The notes beneath the pieces were generated by a model. That model was not told the DNA's origin, searched no databases, and worked only from the letters and a program-made list of their open reading frames with translations. The position numbers and the translations under genes are program-made. Below, in pieces: positions 16,809-25,167 of a stretch of 64,000 nt of DNA. The stretch covers positions 496,001 through 560,000 of the forward strand of contig CAVSQS010000001.1 of the NCBI GenBank assembly GCA_963730165.1. The letters are read 5' to 3'. The stretch is from DASSQJ01 sp963730165. GTDB taxonomy: Bacteria > Actinomycetota > Actinomycetes > Actinomycetales > Dermatophilaceae. Each line of letters opens with the position of its first letter. Within the stretch, counting starts at the first letter, position 1.

Positions 16809-18602
16809 GTGCACGAGAAGTCCACCCCCCTCGTCCTGCCCGCCACGACGGAGGGAAGCCTCGCCGACGTGCCCGGTCGGGTGGCCGCGGCCGGTCCGGG
16901 CCGGGTGACCTTCTCGGTCCGGGCTCCCGGTGGGTGGACCGACGTCACCGCCGCGACGTTCTCCGCCGAGGTCGACGCGCTCGCCAAGGGCTTCGTCGCG
17001 GCCGGGGTCCGGACCGGGGACGCCGTGGCCGTCATGAGCCGCACCCGGTACGAGTGGACCCTGGCCGACTTCGCGCTCTGGTCGGCGGGCGCGGTGCCGG
17101 TGCCGATCTACGAGACCTCCTCCCCCGACCAGGTCGAGTGGATCCTGCGTGACTCGGGTGCGGTCGGGGTGATCGTCGAGACCGAGAAGCACCTCGCGGC
17201 GCTCGAGCAGGTCAGGGGCTCGCTGCCCGAGGTGACCCACGTCTGGGTCATCGACCACGGCGACGTCGACACGCTGAGCCGTGACGGCGCCGACGTCGAG
17301 GACGCCGAGCTCGCCGCGCGTCGCGAATCGCTCGACCGCACCAGCCTCGCGACCGTCATCTACACCTCCGGCACGACCGGACGGCCCAAGGGGGTCGAGC
17401 TCACCCACGGCAACTTCCTCACCCTCGCCGAGAACACCGCCGAGGCCATCGCCGCGGTGGTCAGGGCGCCGGGCGCGGCGACCCTCCTCTTCCTCCCGCT
17501 CGCCCACGTCTTCGCCCGCTTCATCGAGGTCCTCGCGGTGACCGCCGGCGTCCGCATGGGCCACTCGTCGGACCTCAAGGCCCTCCTCGACGACTTCGGG
17601 TCCTTCCGGCCGACGTTCGTCCTCGCGGTGCCGCGGGTCTTCGAGAAGATCTACAACTCCGCCGAGGCCAACGCGGAGGCCGGCGGAAAGGGAAAGATCT
17701 TCGCCGGTGCCGCGGCCACGGCGATCGCCTGGTCGGAGGCGCTCGACGAGGGCTCGGTCCCGCTCGGGCTCCGCCTGCGCCACGCCGTCTTCGACCGCCT
17801 CGTCTACGCCAAGCTGCGCGAGGCGATGGGGGGCAAGGTCGAGTACGCCGTCTCCGGCGGCGCACCGCTCGGGACCCGGTTGGGGCACTTCTTCCGCGGG
17901 GTCGGGGTCTCGATCCTCGAGGGCTACGGCCTCACCGAGACCACCGCACCCGCCACCGTCAACCTCCCCGACGCGATGCGCATCGGAACGGTCGGTCCGC
18001 CACTGCCGGGCGTCGACGTCCGGATCGACGACGACGGCGAGATCCGCCTGCGCGGGGTCAACCTCTTCCGCGCCTACCGCGGCAACCCGGAGGCGACCCG
18101 GGAGGTCGTCGACGACGAGGGCTGGTTCCGCACCGGCGACCTCGGCGAGCTCGACGACCACGGGTACCTGCGGATCACCGGGCGCAAGAAGGAGATCCTC
18201 GTCACCGCCGGCGGCAAGAACGTCGCTCCCGCCGTGCTCGAGGACCGGCTGCGCGCCCACCCGATCATCAGCCAGTGCATCGTCGTCGGCGACGGCAAGC
18301 CCTTCATCGCCGCGCTGGTCACCCTCGACCCCGACATGTACCCGACCTGGGCGCACAACAACGGGCTCGATGACGTGCCGCTCGCGCGGGCCCGCACCGA
18401 CGAGCGGGTCCACGCGGAGATCCAGAAGGCCGTCGACGAGGCCAACCAGGCGGTGTCCAAGGCCGAGTCCATCCGCAAGTTCGCCGTCCTCGAGGACGAC
18501 TTCTCCGAGGAGTCCGGGCACCTCACCCCGTCGCTGAAGCTCAAGCGCAACGTCGTGATGCGCGACTTCGCCGACGAGGTCGACGCGCTCTACGGTGGCT
18601 GA
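16809..18602 (+). CDS. Long-chain fatty-acid-CoA ligase (FadD15-like AMP-binding protein)
   Basis: Activates fatty acids to acyl-CoA through an acyl-adenylate. The 597-residue protein has the AMP-binding P-loop YTSGTTGRPKGVE (about 179-191), EGYGLTETTAP, the WFRTGDLGELDDHGYL hinge and TGRKKEILVTAGGKNV with the C-terminal catalytic lysine region. Its length and HVFARFIEVLAV segment match the bacterial long-chain subclass. A GTG start follows AAGGAG by 8 nt, and TAGAGT at 16768-16773 is a likely -10. It is divergent from the SRPBCC/ArsA run. Its last 8 bases overlap the start of the next membrane protein gene. Confidence 0.94.
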   Translation: MHEKSTPLVLPATTEGSLADVPGRVAAAGPGRVTFSVRAPGGWTDVTAATFSAEVDALAKGFVAAGVRTGDAVAVMSRTRYEWTLADFALWSAGAVPVPIYETSSPDQVEWILRDSGAVGVIVETEKHLAALEQVRGSLPEVTHVWVIDHGDVDTLSRDGADVEDAELAARRESLDRTSLATVIYTSGTTGRPKGVELTHGNFLTLAENTAEAIAAVVRAPGAATLLFLPLAHVFARFIEVLAVTAGVRMGHSSDLKALLDDFGSFRPTFVLAVPRVFEKIYNSAEANAEAGGKGKIFAGAAATAIAWSEALDEGSVPLGLRLRHAVFDRLVYAKLREAMGGKVEYAVSGGAPLGTRLGHFFRGVGVSILEGYGLTETTAPATVNLPDAMRIGTVGPPLPGVDVRIDDDGEIRLRGVNLFRAYRGNPEATREVVDDEGWFRTGDLGELDDHGYLRITGRKKEILVTAGGKNVAPAVLEDRLRAHPIISQCIVVGDGKPFIAALVTLDPDMYPTWAHNNGLDDVPLARARTDERVHAEIQKAVDEANQAVSKAESIRKFAVLEDDFSEESGHLTPSLKLKRNVVMRDFADEVDALYGG

Positions 18603-19989
18603 CGCCGCGACGGGGGGACCGGCCGCGACCGCTCCGTCGGCGCCCCGTCACCCGGGGCAGCGCGACATCCTGCTCGGAGTCCTGCTCGCCGCCGGGTGGC
18701 TCGCCTGGTTCGGCGTGCTCCAGTGGAGCGTCGTCCGCTTCCGCATGCCCATCCTGCTCACGTTGACCGTCGTCACCGCCCTCCTCGCGGTCTGGGTGGT
18801 CCGCAGGGTCGACGTGCCCGTCCCGCGGTGGTGGGCACCGGTCGTGCTCATCGGGTCGGTGGTGCTGACCCTCACCGTGCCGCTGTTCTCGTACCTGCGC
18901 GGGGGGTGGCTCACCGCGGCGCTCGCCGTCCTCGCCGTCGGTGGCCTGCTCGCGGCGGGTCTGCTCCTCGTGCCCGGACGGCGAACGGCACTGGGGGCCC
19001 TCGGGGTCGCCGCGCTGACCCAGGTGACGGTCTCGGCGCTCGCGGTGCTCGGCGACCCCTCCCCCCGGATCGACGTCTGGGTCGTCCTGCAGCAGGCGGC
19101 CGACGCGACGGCTCGGGGCGAGAACGTCTACACCCAGCAGTGGAGCGGCTCGCCGGGCGTCCAGGACTTCTTCCCCTACCTGCCGTGGATGTCGGTGCTG
19201 ACCGCGCCGGGCCGCTGGCTCGCGGGCGACGTGCGGTGGATGCTCCTCGTCTGGTCGCTCGTCCTGCTCGCGGGCCTGTGGGCCCTCGGGCGAGGCCGGG
19301 CCGAGCGGGTGGCGGCGGTCGCGGCGGCGGTCGTCCTCGCGCCCGGCACGCTGACCCAGGTCGACCAGGCGTGGACCGAGCCGGTCCTCGCTGCCCTTCT
19401 CGTGTGGTTCGCCGCGCTGGTGCACCGCGGCCGCGCGTGGTGGGCGGTCCTCCCCCTCGCCCTGGCGTGCGCGAGCAAGCAGCACCTCGTCCTCCTCGTG
19501 CCGATGCTGCTCGTGTGGCGGCCCTTCGGCTGGCGACGGACCCTGGCGACGGGCGCGGTGGCCGGGGTCCTCGTCCTCCCGTGGCTCGTCGCAGACCCTC
19601 GCGCGTTCGTCGAGGACACCGTGACGACACTGCTCACCTTCCACCCCATCCGCTTCGCCAACACGTGGTACCTGTACTTCCTCAACGAGCACGGGGTGAC
19701 GCTGCCGTTCGCGGTGACCGGGCTCGTCATGGTCACCGCGGTCGCGGCCTCGGTCTGGGCGGTCCGGCGGCGCACGCCGGGGGTCGACGAGGTGCTGCGG
19801 TGGATGGCCCTCGTCCTCGCGGTGGCCAACCTCGTCAACAAGCAGGCCTTCTACAACCAGTTCTGGCTCGTCGGGGCGCTCGTGGCCGCCTCGCTCGTCG
19901 TGGGGACCGACCGCGGGAGCACCGATGACGCGGATCGCGACGGCGTCACCGCGCGAGGTCGGCGAGCCGCTGCTGCCACTCCCGGGTGA
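18595..19989 (+). CDS. Polytopic membrane protein, GT-C (GT87/DUF2029-like) glycosyltransferase candidate
   Basis: A 464-residue protein with roughly ten to twelve membrane segments. After TM3-4 a periplasmic loop carries PRIDVWVVLQQAADATARGENVY...FFPYLPW, which resembles the acidic-residue loop and the NPYxxxPPFPYPP-like stretch of polyprenol-phosphate-dependent mannosyltransferases of the GT-C fold. I therefore suggest, without certainty, a sugar transferase acting on a lipid or wall glycan. The GTG start lies within the end of the fadD gene, so translation is coupled. Its 3' end overlaps the convergent lipoprotein gene by 44 bases. Confidence 0.65.
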   Translation: MADAATGGPAATAPSAPRHPGQRDILLGVLLAAGWLAWFGVLQWSVVRFRMPILLTLTVVTALLAVWVVRRVDVPVPRWWAPVVLIGSVVLTLTVPLFSYLRGGWLTAALAVLAVGGLLAAGLLLVPGRRTALGALGVAALTQVTVSALAVLGDPSPRIDVWVVLQQAADATARGENVYTQQWSGSPGVQDFFPYLPWMSVLTAPGRWLAGDVRWMLLVWSLVLLAGLWALGRGRAERVAAVAAAVVLAPGTLTQVDQAWTEPVLAALLVWFAALVHRGRAWWAVLPLALACASKQHLVLLVPMLLVWRPFGWRRTLATGAVAGVLVLPWLVADPRAFVEDTVTTLLTFHPIRFANTWYLYFLNEHGVTLPFAVTGLVMVTAVAASVWAVRRRTPGVDEVLRWMALVLAVANLVNKQAFYNQFWLVGALVAASLVVGTDRGSTDDADRDGVTARGRRAAAATPG

Positions 19990-21265
19990 GCTCGGCCCGG
20001 GTGCGCCCGATGACGCGGGGCATCGCGGCGTCGCAGGCCAGGTCGGCGGCCGCCTCGCCACCCACGACGGTGCAGGCTCGCAGCAGCGCCCGCACGGACG
20101 CCTCCCCGGTCTGCGCCACGACGAGCTCCACGGCCTGCCAGGCGGCCAGGTAGCCGACCTCGATGTCGCGCTGCTGCGGGTCGAGCTCGGCACCACCCGG
20201 TAGGTCGGTGGGTCCCCGCCCCGTCCTGACGGCTCGGATCAGCGGGGCCGCGAGGTCGGCCACCGGCAGGTTCGCCCGGGCGTAGCCGACGTGGTCGGCG
20301 TATCCCTCGGACAGCCAGGCCGGCGCCGTACCCGGCAGCGTGGCCCGCACCGCGACGTGGGCCAGCTCGTGGGCGAGGACCACCTCCCGGCCCGTGGGCG
20401 TCAGCCGCGCTCGGGCGTCGGCGTCGAGCACGACGCGGTCCCCGGTCGGGAGCCCGCCCGCCCCGATGGGGCCCTCCGTGGTGGCCGCCACCTCGCCGAC
20501 GACCGGAGTGGTCCGGCCGAGGAGGGCGTCGGTCTGCGCCTCGGTGCGGGGGACGAGGACGAGCACCCGGTCGGGAGTGCCCTCCCAGTGCCCGGCGAGC
20601 ACCGGGAGCATCCGGTCCACGGTGGCGACCGACTCCACGAGCGCGCCGTCCTCGGCGGTGCCGGCGACGACGGCGCGCTCCCCCCGCTCCACGCGCATCC
20701 CGGGCATGGCGAGCCATGGTGCGGCCGCGTCACCCCCGACGGGATCCTCGGCAGCCACCCGCCAGCCGTCGCGTCCGCGGGCAAGCCGGTAGCGCACGGC
20801 GGTCGTGCGATCGGCGCGGTCGATGCCCCGGACCCGGTAGCGGACGCTGACGGTGAGGGCGCCGCCCGCGTCGAGCACCGGCCGGACGGGGTCGTGGGTG
20901 AGACGCGACATCCCGAGGTCGCGCGCCGAGCGGAAGGCGGCGAGCTGGCGACCCCCCGCGGCCGAGGTCGGGTCGGCCACCGTCGCGGTGAAGGCCTCGG
21001 CGTCGCGCTCGAGGACGGCCTGCTCGCGGCGGACCAGCAACGTGTCGAGGGCCAACGCCGCGGACACGGCGGTGGTGCGGTCGGGTGCGGCGGCGTGCGC
21101 CGACGTGGTCACCGTCGGGGCTGCCGTGTCGTCCCCGGCCCTTCCCGCCCCGGACCGCGCCGGAGAGCACCCGGAGACGGCGGTCACGGCGGTGAGCAGG
21201 CAGGCCAGCAGCGCCCGCCGCCGGCCGGCGGCGAACCGCCCGCCGCCCGGTGGGGAGCCCGTCAC
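19946..21265 (-). CDS. Putative lipoprotein with HExxH metalloprotease domain
   Basis: About 439 residues. An Arg-rich N-region and hydrophobic stretch end in LTAVTAVSGC, a lipobox. A variable domain (about 40-240) follows. The C-terminal domain has VVLAHELAHVAV (zinc HExxH) and, about 20 residues on, APAWLSEGYADHVGY (third ligand Glu), the gluzincin layout seen in peptidase MA/M1-like families. It is probably anchored outside the membrane. The start was taken as GTG 21265 because TACGAT (21278-21273) lies 7 nt before it; ATG 21274 is the alternative and overlaps that hexamer. No substrate can be inferred. Confidence 0.75.
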   Translation of the reverse strand: MTGSPPGGGRFAAGRRRALLACLLTAVTAVSGCSPARSGAGRAGDDTAAPTVTTSAHAAAPDRTTAVSAALALDTLLVRREQAVLERDAEAFTATVADPTSAAGGRQLAAFRSARDLGMSRLTHDPVRPVLDAGGALTVSVRYRVRGIDRADRTTAVRYRLARGRDGWRVAAEDPVGGDAAAPWLAMPGMRVERGERAVVAGTAEDGALVESVATVDRMLPVLAGHWEGTPDRVLVLVPRTEAQTDALLGRTTPVVGEVAATTEGPIGAGGLPTGDRVVLDADARARLTPTGREVVLAHELAHVAVRATLPGTAPAWLSEGYADHVGYARANLPVADLAAPLIRAVRTGRGPTDLPGGAELDPQQRDIEVGYLAAWQAVELVVAQTGEASVRALLRACTVVGGEAAADLACDAAMPRVIGRTRAELTREWQQRLADLAR

Positions 21266-21325
21266 CCGGCCCATCGTAGGTTCGGCCGTACCGACCGCTG
21301 CCTCCGACGACCGCCGCGGACGCCG

Positions 21326-21598
21326 TCATCCGGCCGCGCGAGACCCCTCGTGACCGACCTCCCCGGCTCCGTCCGGGGCCCCGAGCGTCGCGCGGGCCCG
21401 CGCCGCGGTCTCCGCGTCGACGAGCCCGGCCCGCACCAGCCTCGTGACGGCGGCACGCTCCTCGGCGTCGAGAGCGGAGCCGCGGCGGCCGGGAGCCTCG
21501 CTCAGGGACAGGAGGACGGGCACCATGCAGTCGTCACAGTGGAGCTCGCGGACCGGACACGTGCGGCACTCGACGGCCATCACGGTGGAGCGGGTCAT
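21326..21598 (-). CDS. Small cysteine-rich protein of unknown function
   Basis: A 90-residue protein. Its N-terminal third has MAVECRTCPVRELHCDDCMVPVLLS, where four cysteines in CxxCP...CxxC spacing look like a metal site. The remaining helical region (LDAEERAAVTRLVRAGLVDAETAARARA) resembles a short helix pair. ATG 21598 has GAGGTG at about 6 nt; ATG 21580 is a possible internal start. It is divergent from the DnaQ-UvrC nuclease gene by 135 bases. The motif recalls that of the other Cys-cluster protein in this window but the two are not homologous overall. Confidence 0.7.
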   Translation of the reverse strand: MTRSTVMAVECRTCPVRELHCDDCMVPVLLSLSEAPGRRGSALDAEERAAVTRLVRAGLVDAETAARARATLGAPDGAGEVGHEGSRAAG

Positions 21599-21733
21599 GG
21601 GTCTCACCTCTTCTCTCGGTGCGTCGTGGACGACCCTACGGACGACCTCCGACACCCCCCGCGGGAGCGCTGCGTCGCAGCGCTCCCGCGCGCCTCGACC
21701 ACCCTGTCGGTCCCCCGGCCTACGGTTCCCGGC

Positions 21734-23452
21734 ATGGCGATGGTCCAGGGCACGTTCGACGACCTGGGCACCCCGTTGTCGACCGTCACCTTCGTCGTCG
21801 TCGACCTCGAGACCACGGGTGGCAGCCCGGCCGAGTGCGGCATCACGGAGATCGGCGCCGTCAAGGTGCGTGGGGGCGAGGTCGTCGGCGAGCTGCAGAC
21901 CCTCGTCAACCCGGGCGCCCCGATCCCCGCCTTCATCAGCGTGCTCACGGGCATCACCGACGCCATGGTCGCCGACGCGCCGCGCATCGAGACCGCGCTG
22001 CCGCAGTTCCTCGAGTTCGCCGCGGGCAGCGTGCTCGTCGCCCACAACGCCCGCTTCGACGTCTCCTTCCTCAAGGCCGCGGCGCAGCGGTGCGAGCGGG
22101 AGTGGCCGGCGTTCCCCGTGCTCGACACCGTCCACCTCGCCCGCCAGGTCGTCCGCCGTGACGAGGTGCCCAACCACCGCCTCGGCTCGCTGGCGCGCCT
22201 GTTCCGGGCCACCACCACCCCCGACCACCGGGCCCTGCACGACGCGCGGGCGACGGTCGACGTCCTCCACGGACTCATCGGCCGCGTGGGCAACCTCGGG
22301 GTGCACTCCCTCGAGGAGCTGCTCGACTACACCTCCCGGGTCTCCCCGACCCGCCGCCGCAAGCGTCACCTCGCCGACGGTCTCCCCGACGCCCCCGGCG
22401 TCTACCTCTTCAAGGACGGCCGGGGCCGGGTCCTCTACGTGGGCACGTCCGTCTCCATCCGCACCCGGGTGCGCTCGTACTTCACCGCGTCCGAGCACCG
22501 GCCACGCATGGGCGAGATGGTGCGCCTCGCCGAGTCGGTGAGCCCGGTCGTCTGCGCGACGCCCCTCGAGGCCGAGGTCCGCGAGCTGCGGCTCATCGCC
22601 GAGCACAAGCCCCGCTACAACCGGCGCTCCCGCCACCCGGAGAAGGCGCTCTGGGTCAAGCTGACCGTCGAGCCCTTCCCCCGCCTGTCCATCGTCCGCA
22701 GCGTCGCCTCCGACGGCGCCCGGTACGTCGGTCCGTTCGGGTCCCGCCAGGCCGCCGAGGCCGCCGTCGCGGCCGTGCACGAGGTCCTGCCCCTGCGACA
22801 GTGCGTGGAGCGACTCTCCCCCTCCCGGCGGCGGCCGGCGTGCGCGCTCGCCGAGATGGGCCGCTGCGGTGCGCCCTGCACGGGGGCCCAGAGCGTCGAG
22901 GAGTACGCCGAGGTGGTCGACCGGGCGACGCTACTGCTCGCCGGGGACCGCCGTGACCTGCTCACGGCCCTGCGTGAGCGGATGGCGCAGCTGTCGGCCG
23001 CCGAGCGCTTCGAGGACGCCCAGACCGTCCGCGACCGCCTCGTCGCCCTGGTCCGGGGGGCGACCCGGTCGCAGCGCCTCGACCCGCTGGCACGCATCCC
23101 CGAGCTCGTCGCCGCCCGCCGCACCACCTCCGGGGGCTGGGAGGTCGTCTGCGTGCGGTACGGCCGTCTGGCGGGCTGCACGGCGTCACCGCGCGGCGCC
23201 GACCCGATGCCGTACATCGAGGCCCTGCGCGCCAGCGCCGAGGTCGTCGAGCCACCGGTCGCCCCCGCCACCGCCGCCACCCCGGAGGAGAGCGAGAAGG
23301 TCCTGCGCTGGCTCGAGACACCCGGGGTGCGGGTCGTCGACGTCGACGGGGCATGGACCTGCCCCGTCGGGGGTGCCGCCGCGGTCCGCGAGGAGCTCGA
23401 GCCGCTCGAGGCCTCGCGCCGGCAGGCGGCGGGCTTTGCCGGAGTCCGCTGA
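21734..23452 (+). CDS. DEDDh exonuclease-UvrC-like endonuclease fusion
   Basis: A 572-residue nuclease with two domains. Residues 1-190 are a DnaQ-type 3'-5' exonuclease: VVVDLETTGG (Exo I), HNARFDVSFL (Exo II) and HRALHDARATVDVL (Exo III). Residues 215-300 are a GIY-YIG domain (GVYLFKDGRGRVLYVGTSV... RSYF) as in UvrC N-terminus and Cho, followed by the cysteine region CALAEMGRCGAPC and a UVR-like segment. The UvrB-interacting and endonuclease V-like C-terminal half of UvrC is absent. This is the Rv2191-type actinobacterial fusion, thought to serve in DNA repair. TACGGT (21721-21726) is 7 nt before the ATG, so it is probably leaderless. Confidence 0.92.
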   Translation: MAMVQGTFDDLGTPLSTVTFVVVDLETTGGSPAECGITEIGAVKVRGGEVVGELQTLVNPGAPIPAFISVLTGITDAMVADAPRIETALPQFLEFAAGSVLVAHNARFDVSFLKAAAQRCEREWPAFPVLDTVHLARQVVRRDEVPNHRLGSLARLFRATTTPDHRALHDARATVDVLHGLIGRVGNLGVHSLEELLDYTSRVSPTRRRKRHLADGLPDAPGVYLFKDGRGRVLYVGTSVSIRTRVRSYFTASEHRPRMGEMVRLAESVSPVVCATPLEAEVRELRLIAEHKPRYNRRSRHPEKALWVKLTVEPFPRLSIVRSVASDGARYVGPFGSRQAAEAAVAAVHEVLPLRQCVERLSPSRRRPACALAEMGRCGAPCTGAQSVEEYAEVVDRATLLLAGDRRDLLTALRERMAQLSAAERFEDAQTVRDRLVALVRGATRSQRLDPLARIPELVAARRTTSGGWEVVCVRYGRLAGCTASPRGADPMPYIEALRASAEVVEPPVAPATAATPEESEKVLRWLETPGVRVVDVDGAWTCPVGGAAAVREELEPLEASRRQAAGFAGVR

Positions 23453-23621
23453 CCCCGCGGCGCCGTCATCCGCGACACACCGACCTCTGTTGCCGAACAC
23501 CGCCCTGAACTCGATGCTTCACCGGGCTCTTCGGGGTCACCCCGAAGTGGCGGGACGGGCGGGGCGGAGGTCGGCGCGGATGAGGATGGCCTTCGTCCGG
23601 GTTCGGGCCTAGCGTCGGCCC

Positions 23622-24023
23622 ATGAGCACCAGACCCCTCCTCGACCTCGTCGTCCTCGACTGCCCCGACGCCCTGCTCCTCGGCCGCTTCTACGCCGAGG
23701 TCCTCGGCTGGGAGGTCGAGCAGGGCGCCGACCGCGACTGGACCACGCTCGTCCCCCCGGGTGGGGGGATCTCCCCCACCCGACGGGACGGCCGCACGAC
23801 GTTGGCCTTCCAGCGCATCGACGACTGGGTCCCACCCACCTGGCCGGGCGGGAGCCATCCACAGCAGGTCCACCTCGACCTGTCCGTCGAGGACATCGAC
23901 TCGGCCGAGCCGGCGGTCCTGGCCGCCGGCGCTCGCGTGCACGAGCACCAGCCCTCCGAGTCCGGGGGCTTCCGGGTCTACCTCGACCCGGTGGGCCATC
24001 CCTTCTGCCTCGTCCGCGGCTGA
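23622..24023 (+). CDS. VOC (glyoxalase/bleomycin-resistance fold) protein
   Basis: A 133-residue single-domain protein starting LLDLVVLDCPDALLLGRFYAEVLGWE, the beta-alpha-beta VOC opening, with paired modules and HLDLSVEDID in the second half. It ends DPVGHPFCLVRG, the typical family C-terminus. Length fits stand-alone VOC proteins, whose functions range over isomerases, dioxygenases and antibiotic binding. No neighbour narrows this down. TAGCGT (23610-23615) lies 6 nt before the ATG, a leaderless start. Confidence 0.88.
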   Translation: MSTRPLLDLVVLDCPDALLLGRFYAEVLGWEVEQGADRDWTTLVPPGGGISPTRRDGRTTLAFQRIDDWVPPTWPGGSHPQQVHLDLSVEDIDSAEPAVLAAGARVHEHQPSESGGFRVYLDPVGHPFCLVRG

Positions 24024-24088
24024 GCGGCCCGCCCACGCCGGGGCCCACACACAGCGCGTGCCCAGCCCCCGCGGCTAGCGTCGCCGGG

Positions 24089-24856
24089 GTGAGCATCCTC
24101 CACCTCGTCGACGTCCCCGTCCCGGGCGGGACCGCCCAGGCGCACCTCTCGCGGCCCGCCTCCGGTCACGGACCCGGCGTGCTCTTCGTCATGGACGCGA
24201 TCGGCCTGCGGCCCCAGCTGGCCTCGATGTGCGACCGGATCGCGTCGTGGGGCTACGTCGTGCTGGCCCCCAACGTCTTCCACCGCGAGGGCGACGTCGA
24301 GGCCCTGGTGCCCCGGGTCGACCTCACCACCACCGAGGGCCGGGAGGCGTTCATGGCCGAGGCGATGCCGCGCGTCGCGGCCCTCACCCCGGACCTGGCC
24401 GTCCCCGACATCGCCGCCTACCTCACCGCGCTGCGCGGCCTCGACGACGTCGACCCCGGACCGGTCGCCGTCACCGGCTACTGCATGGGGGCGCGTCTGG
24501 CGGTGCGGGCCGCGACCGGGCACCCCGACGAGGTCGTCGCCTGCGCGGGCTTCCACGGCGGCGGCCTGGCCACCGAGGACCCCGACAGCCCGCACCTCGG
24601 GCTCGGCCGTGCCCGTGCCGAGTTCGTCTTCGGCCATGCCGACCGGGACCGGTCGATGCCGCCGGAGGCGGTGGACCGGCTCGGCGCGGCCCTCGCCGAG
24701 CACGGTCTCACCGCTCGGAACGAGGTCTACGCGGGCGCCCCCCACGGCTACACGATGGCCGACACCGCGATGTACGACGCGGCTGCCGCCCGGCGGGCCG
24801 ACACCGAGCTGCAGGGCCTCCTCGCCCGGGCGCTACCGGTGCAGCGGAGTGGCTAG
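24089..24856 (+). CDS. Dienelactone hydrolase family protein
   Basis: A 255-residue alpha/beta hydrolase. The nucleophile is the cysteine in TGYCMGARLAV, as in dienelactone hydrolases. The acid is likely in FGHADRDRSMP and the histidine in GAPHGYTM. It may hydrolyse lactones or small esters. No aromatic degradation genes are near, so a dienelactone substrate should not be assumed. It starts with GTG 24089, 7 nt downstream of TAGCGT (24076-24081). The VOC gene upstream has its own promoter. Confidence 0.9.
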   Translation: MSILHLVDVPVPGGTAQAHLSRPASGHGPGVLFVMDAIGLRPQLASMCDRIASWGYVVLAPNVFHREGDVEALVPRVDLTTTEGREAFMAEAMPRVAALTPDLAVPDIAAYLTALRGLDDVDPGPVAVTGYCMGARLAVRAATGHPDEVVACAGFHGGGLATEDPDSPHLGLGRARAEFVFGHADRDRSMPPEAVDRLGAALAEHGLTARNEVYAGAPHGYTMADTAMYDAAAARRADTELQGLLARALPVQRSG

Positions 24857-24865
24857 GCTGGCCGC

Positions 24866-25147
24866 GTGATCACCGCCATCGTCCTCATCACCGCCGACGT
24901 CGACCGCATCCCCGAGGTCGCCCAGGAGATCGCCGACCTCGACGGGGTCACCGAGGTCTACTCGGTCGCGGGCGACGCCGACCTCGTCGCCATGGTCCGC
25001 GTGCGCGAGCACGAGGAGCTCGCGGACGTCATCGCCGACCGGCTCAACAAGGTCCACGGCGTCACGGGCACCAACACCCACATCGCCTTCCGCACCTACT
25101 CCTCGCACGACCTCGAAGCGGCCTTCAGCCTCGGCCTCGAAGGCTGA
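24866..25147 (+). CDS. Stand-alone Lrp/AsnC ligand-binding (RAM) domain protein
   Basis: Only 93 residues: a ferredoxin-like RAM domain (ITAIVLITADVDRIPEVAQEIADLDGVTEVYSVAGDADLVAMVRV) with no helix-turn-helix. Such single-domain proteins bind amino acids and may modulate full-length Lrp proteins or enzymes. It is convergent with trpD, which is also its usual neighbour in other actinobacteria as I recall. GTG 24866 follows TAGGCT (24854-24859) by 6 nt; that hexamer overlaps the stop codon of the hydrolase gene. Confidence 0.9.
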   Translation: MITAIVLITADVDRIPEVAQEIADLDGVTEVYSVAGDADLVAMVRVREHEELADVIADRLNKVHGVTGTNTHIAFRTYSSHDLEAAFSLGLEG

Positions 25148-25167
25148 CCGGAGGCCGCAGCGCTCGG

